Assembly (NCBI GenBank): GCA_001972305.1
Contig: BDDD01005132.1
Coordinates: 1-64,000 of the forward strand
Origin: Cephalotus follicularis
Taxonomy: Eukaryota > Streptophyta > Magnoliopsida > Oxalidales > Cephalotaceae
Length of the DNA stretch: 64,000 nt
Direction: 5' to 3'
Shown piece after piece: positions 56,231 through 64,000 of the stretch. The notes beneath the pieces were generated by a model that was not told the origin of the DNA, did no database searches, and saw nothing but the letters and a program-made list of their open reading frames with translations. How positions within the stretch are numbered: position 1 is the stretch's first letter; the number at the start of each line of letters is the position of its first letter. A program made the translations under genes and the position numbers.

Positions 56231-57320
56231 ATGGCTTTTGAATCTGCAATGTCTCGTATTCTAGAGACCAACAAACTTCAAGGCCCTAATTTTATTGATT
56301 GGCAATGTAATCTCAAGTCAGTCCTTACTGCCAATAAAATGGCGTATGTGATGACTGGGAAGCCTCCTGCACTGGGTGCAGATCCTACGCCAGAGGAGTC
56401 TGAACGTCTGGCCAAGTGGCTAGAGGATGACGAGCAGGCTAGGTGTTTAGCCATTCTGGGAATGACACCTGAGCTACAACGTCAAACTGAGAAGAAAGAT
56501 ACCTTATCTGAAGTACTAGTCCATCTGATAGACATGTATGGGGCTGAGTCAAGGACTCAAAGGTATAATCTCTCACGTGGGCTCTTCAAGGCGCAGATGC
56601 CAGAGGGAGCTTCGGTCCATGATTATGGACTGAAGATGATAGACATGATTGAGCAGCTTACTTAATTAGGGTTTGTCATGGACGATGAATTATATGTGGA
56701 TTTGATTCTGACGTCCCTTCCCAAGTCATTCTCACAGTTCGTGATGAATTTTCACATGAACAAGATAGATGTAACTCTGAGTGAGTTGATTTCTATGTTG
56801 AGAACGGCTGAGGCTGACATTGACTCTGGGAAGTCAAAGTTCCCCGCTCTGCTTCTTCCTCCTTCATCTAGGGCTGCCCATGGAAAGGGCAGTGCCTCGT
56901 CTTCCTCAAAAGGGAAAGGCGTACTCGGGCCTGTCAACACAAAAGGCAAGGGTAAGAAGAAGAAGAAAAAGAAGAGCAAGCTTGGAGCTCTTGGGGATGT
57001 TGCTAAGAATAAAATGAAACAGCTGGCGGCTGAGGATGCCTGCTTTCAGTGTGGTAAGACTGGACATTGGAAGAAGGATTGTCGGATGACTGGTGCTATA
57101 GTCTCGACTGATAGGCAGCATGGTGCAGGCCCATCAGGTATGTTCATGATTGAATTTTATCTATATTTTAATAGTAGTTCTACATGGGTATTGGATACTG
57201 GATGTGGAACTAACCTATGCAATTCATTGCAGGGGTTAAGAAAGGTTAGACAGCTTGGAGCTAGAGACTTGGATCTAAGGCTTGGGGATGGATCTAGGAT
57301 CATGGTGAAGCTATAGGGAT
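56231..57320 (+). pseudogene. gag-pol: Element F gag and protease, one stop and one frameshift
   Basis: The start is the ATG at 56231 (MAFESAMSRILETNKLQG). Gag reads NFIDWQCNLKSVLTANK and YGAESRTQRYNLSRGLF. TAA at 56663 interrupts it; the same frame resumes at once (LGFVMDDELYVDLILTSLP). A Lys-rich stretch (KGKGKKKKKKKSK) precedes the zinc knuckle CFQCGKTGHWKKDC at 57041-57082. Protease has WVLDTGCGTNLC with D-T-G at 57194. A one-base shift near 57303 then closes the frame at 57314. Gag packages RNA; the protease matures the polyprotein. Confidence 0.92.
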
Positions 57321-60275
57321 TTTTGACATTACTTTATGTAATGGTTTTGTATTAACTCTTGATCCATGTTATTTTGTACCAAACATTGTAAGAAATATAA
57401 TAAGTGTTTCATACTTATGTAATTTGGGCTTGGAGCTCAGATTCCAAGACATTCAGTGTTTTGTATTTTCTAACAATGTTTGTGTTGGTAATGGTTTTAT
57501 TGACAATGGATTATTTGTTTTAAATACTGAACAATCAAATATCCTATCCATTGAGCAAAGTAATAAGAAAAGACCTAGAGAAACTGAAATTAATAAAACC
57601 TATACTTGGCACTGTAGACTTGGACATCTTAGTGATGCTAGGCTTACACAATTGGTTAAGGATGATCTTTTAGATATCCATGACTTTGAGTCCTATCCAA
57701 CATGTGAATCCTGCTTATTGGGAAAGATGACCAAATCTCCCTTTTCCGGTAAAGGAGAAAGGGCAATGGACTTACTGGGGTTAGTCCATACTGATGTATG
57801 TGGTCCTATATCGGTCAGTGCGCGAGGAGGTTATATCTACTTCATAACCTTTACCGATGATTTATCAAGGTTTGGTTATGTGTATCTGATGAGACACAAG
57901 TCAGAATCCTTTGAAAAATTTAAGGAGTTTAGACTTGAAGTAGAAAAGCAGAAAGGTAAACCAATTAAAATACTTCGGTCGGACCGAGGTGGGGAGTACT
58001 TATCAGCTGAATTCCAAGGTTATCTTAGACATAATGGAATTGTTTCTCAATGGACGCCTCCAGGTAAACCACAACATAATGGTGTATCCGAAAGGAGAAA
58101 CAGGACTTTGTTGGTCATGGTTCGGTCCATGATGTCTTTCACCAACCTTCCCACCTATCTCTGGGGATATGCCCTAGATACCGCAGCTTATATTTTGAAT
58201 CAGATTCCTTCAAAATCTGTGTCTTCCACTCCATACGAGGTATGGTCAGGGAGGAAACCCAGCCTGGACCATTTAAAGGTTTGGGGCTGTCCAGCTTATG
58301 TCAAGAAGCTTGACGCAGATAAGCTGGAGGCGCGGTCAGACCGCTGTAGGTTTGTGGGGTATCCTAAAGAAACAAAAGGATACTACTTCTACCTTCCCAG
58401 CGAACATAAAATCTTTGTATCGCGAAATGCTTTGTTTCTTAAGAAGGAATACCTTCTTGAAGGAAACAGTGGGAGTAGTGTGGAACTCAGGGAGTTGCCA
58501 CCAGTAGAGACCACACAGGATATGGAGGAGTTGGGGGTTCGACCTTCAACAGACACAGTTGAGATTGGATTTCAGACAGGCAATGCTCCTTTGAGGAGAT
58601 CAGGCCGGATTTCATTAGCACCTGAGAGATATGGTTTTCTCGTTGAAGGTACTGATGAAATCAACGTCATTGAAGACGACGAGCCTACCAGCTATTTAGA
58701 GGCAATGCAGGGCACTGAATCTAAAGCATGGCTAGAAACCATGAAATCTGAGAGGGATTCCATGTACTTCAATCAAGTTTGGAATTTGGTTGAAGCACCC
58801 GAAGGCATAGTGCCTATTGGCTGCAAATGGATCTTCAAGAAGAAGATGAATGCAGATGGAAAAATCGAGACTTACAAAGCTCGATTAGTGGCGAAAGGGT
58901 ATAGACAGCGACATGGAGTCGACTATACTGAGACTTTCTCACCTGTCGCCATGCTCAAATCCATTCGAATATTGCTTGCGATTGCCGCTCATTATGATTA
59001 TGAGATTTGGCAAATGGATGTTAAGACGACATTTTTAAATGGGCGTCTTGAAGAGGACATTTACATGTCCCAACCCGAGGGGTTTACATCCACTGAGCAT
59101 CAGCACATGGTGTGCAAGCTCGAAAGGTCCATTTATGGGCTTAAGCAAGCATTGCGTAGCTGGAACCTACGTTTTGATGAGGCAATTAAATCTTTTGATT
59201 TCATCAAAAATGTAGATGAGCCTTGTGTTTATCGACAACAAGATGGGCCTAATATCACTTTCCTAGTACTATATGTGGATGACATCCTACTCATTGGTAA
59301 TGATGTAGGAATGTTACAGTCTGCAAAATTATGGTTAGCTAAGAACTTTTCCATGAAGGATTTGGGAGAAGCCACCTATATACTGGGTATAAGGATCTAC
59401 AGGGATAGATCCAATAGGTTGCTTGGGCTTTCCCAAAGCCAGTACATCAGCAAAGTGCTGAAACGGTTTAGCATGGAGAATTCCAAAAGAGGCCTATTAC
59501 CAATAGGTGAAGGAATTTTTCTTTCTCGAAAGATGTCTCCACAGACACCTGATGAGAGAGTTCGCATGAGTCGGATACCTTATGCTTCGGCAGTAGGGTC
59601 GATCATGTATGCCATGTTATGTACTAGGCCTGATGTCGCGCATGCCCTAGGTATGGCAAGCCGATTTCAGTCTGATCCCGGTGAGAAACACTGGGAAGTT
59701 GTCAAGGGAATTCTGAAGTACCTTAGAAGGGCTCAGGATCTCTTCTTCATATATGGATAAGAAAGTGAGTTGAAATTGGAGGGATTTACAGACTCCAGTT
59801 TTGATAGTGATCCTGATGATCACAAGTCAGTCTCTGGTTATATGTTCCTGCTGAACGGAGGAGCTGTGAGTTGGCGCAGTTCTAAGCAAGAGACAATTGC
59901 AGATTCTACAATAGAAGCTGAATACATAGCAGCCTCAGATGCTGCCAAGGAAGGTGTATGGATGCGTAAGTTCATTACTGAACTTGGAGTAGTTCCTAAC
60001 ATCAGTAGTCCAGTTGGAGTATACTGTGACAATGATGGGGCTGTAGCACAAGCCAAGGAACCACGGTCTCACCAACGATCCAAACACATCGAGCGGCCCT
60101 ATCACCTGATCCGAGAGGTCATTGGTAGGGGAGACATTTAACTTGAGAGAGTTTCCTCTGAGGAAAACACAGCAGATCCATTGACAAAGGCAATGAGTAC
60201 AAAAGCTTTGGAGCGTCATCGTAGGACGATGGGTTTAGGATATTGTAGTGCATGGCTTGAGGGCCAAGTGGGAGA
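57321..60275 (+). pseudogene. pol: Element F integrase, RT and RNase H, two stops
   Basis: In the frame used from 57424 the integrase zinc finger (HCRLGHLSDARL, CESCLLGK) is followed by the D-D-35-E core: HTDVCGP, then SDRGGEY, then 35 residues to the E of SERRNR. RT shows QMDVKTTFLNGRL and YVDD near 59272-59283. TAA at 59758 and TAA at 60139 each interrupt a frame that otherwise continues. RNase H reads GFTDSSFDSD, EAEYIAASDA and YCDNDGAVAQAK. ADPLTKAM follows at about 60173. The PPT GGGCCAAGTGGGAGA ends at 60275. All catalytic residues I can identify are kept. Confidence 0.93.
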
Positions 60276-60276
60276 T

Positions 60277-62495
60277 TGTTAGATAGGGTGACCCGATAAG
60301 CCATTGGATGGGCTTTTGTATCGACCTATTCTTGTGTATGAACAGTCTTTTTCTATATATATGACATGTGCTATTTTTGAATATATTAATATTGGCAAAA
60401 TCACTTGTGTTTAATCTTATAATTGAAGTGAATTAAAATAAATCTACTTACACTTGTGATGCCCGGACATAAGGTTGGATGCCAAGCATGGAGGCAATGG
60501 GATTGGTTACCTTACTCCTTATGTCAGATTAGTTCCGAGTCATAGGTTCACTTTGTGGGCATTAGTGAACCGGATAGACTTGCGCGCATGTTTCCTGCTT
60601 CCAGAATGGGAGGATGGATAATCTCATTACCATCTGAGTTGGACACTAAGGAAAATGTGGGGTGCACGTTGGAGCGTGTACACTGAACAGGACCCACGTG
60701 GAAATACTATTAGGATAGTCTCTATTCAAGTGTCAATAGTGAGTTCCACTTGTTGCGGTTGCGTATAAGTGTTGGATATTTAGCGAGTTCAGGGAACTCG
60801 TTCGATCCTTTGACCTGAGTGACTGCTCTATGTTGTATGGAGACTATCATACTTTGATCTCCATCTTACCCAGTTCTTCGAGGAGCTGGCAAACGGATGG
60901 TGTTTGGGCATGATCAAATCTATACGAATATAAGCGAGTGCGCAACATGGGATCGTCACACCTGAACGAAGGTGATAGGCTCTAAACTAGTTTGATTGTA
61001 CTTTGGACTTATGAAATCCTTGGCCAAGGTTAAGGTGGACTGAAAATTGGATTTCCTGAGAGTCTACCAAAGGTCCTAGTAATGATCAGATATTTTAATA
61101 ACTGAGGTAAAACTAGAGTTGACACAATTCCTTACTCTAAACCTTAGTCGGGGCCAAGTATGCCGAAGGATTATAGTACGCGCGAACCGACGACTGTTGG
61201 GGTCCCTACCCAATGATGATATCTTTATAAATATGTTAGACATATTTAAGTCTTGGTGAAACTTATAATAATCATATATCAGTTTGGTGGATTTTATGAG
61301 GTGTGTTACCATTGGATGATGACAGATGTTATTACCTCATTTAATCTTACCAAATTAATAAATGAAGGGAAATGAAAAATCACTAAAAATATGTTAGACA
61401 CATTTAAGTGATTATTGTTTACTTCTTGGAGAATTTAACACATCGTTTTAAGTGCTTTCATGATATAGGGCATGTGGCATGCCATTAACTAAGTTAGACT
61501 TAAGTTATAATATCAAATTAAGCCAATAAAAGCCAAGAGAAGAGAGAAAAACGAGATTGGCATGTTAAGCTTCTTGAACAAGCCATTCCAAGCTTCTTGA
61601 ATAAGACATTCCAAAGCTTTTTGAACAAGCCATTCCAAGCTTCTTGAACAAGTCATTCCAAGCTTCTTGAACAAGCCATGTTGAAACTTCTTGAACAAGC
61701 CATGATGAAACTTCTTGAACAAGCCATTCCAAGCTTCTTGAACAAGCCATGATGAAACTTCTTGAACAAGCCATGATGAAACTTCTTGAACAAGCCATTC
61801 CAAGCTTCTTGAACAAGCCATGTTGAAGCTTCTTGAGCAAGCCATGATCAAGCTTCTTAAAGAAGCCATTTCCAAGCTTATTAAAGAAGCCATTTCCAAG
61901 CTTATCAAAGAAGTCATTTTCCAAGCTTCATAAAGAAGCCAATTTTGAGTTATAAAAGGGAGAACAAAAGAGAAAGAAATGTTGGTTGTCATTTTGTTCT
62001 TGGTTGTTCTTCATTTCTCTCTTGAGATTCCATGAAAGGCTAAGCTTGGAGCTTTAGTTTTTCTCTCAAATCCCTTCTTTGATTATATTCACCAAGCAAG
62101 GAGCTACCTAGGGTGGAATTTAAACCTCCCTTTGTTAGTTCTCTATAAGTTTAGAGAAAGTTAGTGGCTGCCAAAGCTTGAGGAAGGAGAAGCAATCATC
62201 TTGGAGGTGAAAGGAAATCTACCCAAGCTAGTTTGCGACAAAGAGAAGGAGCCTTCATACTTGATATGTTTCAAAGTTTCTTTGTAGCTTCTTGAACATC
62301 ACAAGTGCATGTATAGTGATGTAAATTTGATTTTGAATTGTTGTGGGTGTTCCTTGGTGTGATGTATGTTAGAATTGGATATGTGATATAATGGTGTAAA
62401 GGGTTTATGATTCCACTGCGTTAAAATTTTAAAATTACACCCTTGGCACCCTATGTCCGATTTTGACTCTAGGGATGATACACCATATCCCAACA
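60277..62495 (+). repeat. Element F 3' LTR
   Basis: 2219 bp, colinear with the 5' LTR. The 43-bp length difference is close to two array units: 16 units at 61561-61937 against 14, with 10 exact TTCTTGAA against 7. TATA is at 61951-61958. Confidence 0.94.
61561..61937 (+). repeat. Tandem array of about 24-bp units, element F 3' LTR
   Basis: Sixteen units with the same consensus as the 5' LTR array. It contains an extra pair of GATGAAACTTCTTGAAC units. Confidence 0.92.
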
Positions 62496-64000
62496 GAATC
62501 ACCGGCCTCAAACGCTCCAGATCGGCCCTCTTCAGTGACTGACCGGCGATGCGTGAAAGACACGCGCCGGCCAGCGGCAGCGCGTGAGCCCACGCTCGGC
62601 TCTCTCTGGCGACTTGTTTCGGACAGTTTTCTGACTCCGCTCTTCGCATAGGTGTGATCCGTTCCAGTTCTGCGATATGATTATGACTCTGTGCTCTGTT
62701 TCGACTGCTTTCGGTAAACTCTGAACCTTACTCCGTTACATTCTATTTTCGGTTCAATTATGTATTTATGTAATCGTTTTACGATATTTTGAGCTGAAAT
62801 AGTATTATGATTCAAAATTGGATGAATTGGACAAATTGGACTTACCTTAGGGAATTCGAAAATATATTTAGATGAGACTTATGCGAATTGGACTTAGCAA
62901 ACCTATTGTTATCTTACATGGTTATGAATAGTGTTCGATGTCTGATTTTATTTCAAGTCCTTATGAGAACGATTTTATTTCTGTTAGATGTTTGCAACAA
63001 CCGATGAACATTCTAGAGAAGTCTCGATATATATTCTTGAGGTTGTCTTGGTGACTGCATGAGGTACGGATCTTTGTTTCTTTGATACCCTCCTACTGGT
63101 TTGTTAAAGAATAAATTTCAGTTTTATCTTTCGTTATTGTACGAATTATCTTTGCTTTAGATTTCTCTGTCGGTTTTATTGAAATAAAGTCGGTTATGTT
63201 TTCTATTGTACGGATTTCTATCGTTCCTTGGCTATCTGGTTATGAAACTAAAATCAGTTTTATTCTATGATCTCCTTTTATAGACTTGGTTATGTTTTAA
63301 TGTACGGATGCTTTCGTTCTTTGGCTATCTTTCTGATTTGATCGTAATAAATTCAGTTTCTGTTTTGGAAGTACGGATTTTATCGTTCTTGGGCTATCCA
63401 ATTTATTTGAAATAAACCCAGTTTTATAAATATGTTCCTTTGGATTTTATGAACTTTGTTATGTTTCAGGTTTTGACACGTTCTGGAACTAAAGTCGGTT
63501 TTGACATTTTTATGAAATTAAATGTTCTGACTTTATATATGCTCATTTATGATTTGTTAATGAAACGCTATGCGATCATCTCTTTTATGGTTAATTAAAA
63601 TGAGTCGATTTCTGATTTTGAAAACGTTCGGATTCCTTCATTTTTGGGTCATTATCCTCCGATTTTATTGAAATGAACTTGGAATATGTTAAAAACGAGT
63701 ACGGATTTCTTCGTCTTGGATTGTCATCTTCTGTTTGGGTTTTAATAAATTTAGTTCCCGTTTTGAAAATACGAATTCTTCGTTTTGGTTATCATTCGGT
63801 TTTGTTTAGTAAATGAAGTACGGATTTTCGTTTCTTGATACACTCTTACTGATTTAGTTCTGTTTTGAGAATAAATACAGATTCTTTGTTTTGGGTTATT
63901 ATTTGGTTTTATGAATATGTTCCCTTTTGGTTTATGAACTCCGTTCTATTTGGATTTTGAATATAAAATCACTTGATATTTTATGAGGTTAATATTTCTG
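62496..64000 (+). repeat. Element G LTR, right part, with degenerate tandem repeats
   Basis: It resumes GAATCACCGGCCTC and stays GC-rich to about 62640, then becomes T-rich. From 63060 to 63900 a loosely repeated unit of about 55-90 bp recurs. Its core reads like GTACGGATTT(C/T)..CGTTCTTGGCTATC, and copies start near 63063, 63138, 63209, 63302, 63370, 63626, 63699 and 63820. No open frame. It continues out of the window; no PBS is seen. Confidence 0.5.

Larger units (their letters stand above)
52532..62495 (+). mobile_element. Element F: near-intact Ty1/copia element
   Basis: 9.96 kb, LTRs 52532-54707 and 60277-62495, flanks GAATT and GAATC (4 of 5 bases match). PBS, leader, gag, protease, integrase, RT, RNase H and PPT are present in copia order. 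All catalytic motifs I can check are kept; three TAA stops and one frameshift break the frame. By hand the first 128 LTR bases differ by one substitution and one indel, so this is the youngest insertion in the window. It sits in the LTR of element G: the flanks 52531 and 62496 join into one GC-rich stretch. Confidence 0.94.

Overview
The window looks like intergenic heterochromatin of a flowering plant with a large, retrotransposon-rich genome. It is AT-rich. I find no ordinary host gene, rRNA or tRNA gene. Almost every coding trace is gag or pol of an LTR retrotransposon: Ty3/gypsy chromovirus (Tekay/Del-like, with a C-terminal chromodomain), Athila-like Ty3/gypsy, Ty1/copia, and a SIRE-like copia remnant that still carries its plant-transposon-protein gene. 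The species cannot be told from the sequence.

Layout, left to right. 1-1905: part of a minus-strand LTR (family B'). 1908-8560: minus-strand chromovirus A, with gag-pol broken by stops and a deletion and with a remnant 5' LTR. 8560-9251: remnant of a copia LTR. 9255-9610: diverged tandem duplication. 9700-12067: chromovirus-type LTR. 12068-12355: start of a B-family LTR, cut by a minus-strand SIRE-like remnant (12356 to about 15690). About 15690-16587: minus-strand Athila-like LTR fragment. 16595-51895: an old copia element (D) that hosts three nested insertions: chromovirus B (17622-26498, TSD GTAGA) in its 5' LTR, chromovirus C (30929-41166, TSD CGATC) in its integrase region, and Athila-like E (41525-49168, TSD GATGA/AATGA) in its pol. 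51896-64000: LTR of another element (G), split by the nearly intact copia F (52532-62495).

No element looks autonomous. A, B and C have stops, frameshifts and deletions. B has FIDN in place of the RT FIDD motif. E has gag and protease but no RT, RNase H or integrase, and carries an unrecognised aromatic repeat domain instead. F has three stops and one frameshift. Age order from nesting and decay: D oldest, then B, C and E, with F youngest.

The strongest unexplained signal is shared across elements. LTRs of unrelated clades carry clusters of short near-palindromes centred on TCGA, mostly upstream of the presumed TATA box. They come in three versions: CAGTCGACTG, AGACGTCGACGTCT (with decayed form AGACATCGATGTCT) and AAGCGTCGACGCTT. 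In element B one such palindrome is present once in one LTR and three times in the other, so the motif is still being amplified. A second signal is a tandem array of about 24-bp units containing TTCTTGAA, which resembles a heat-shock element, directly upstream of the TATA box of copia F.
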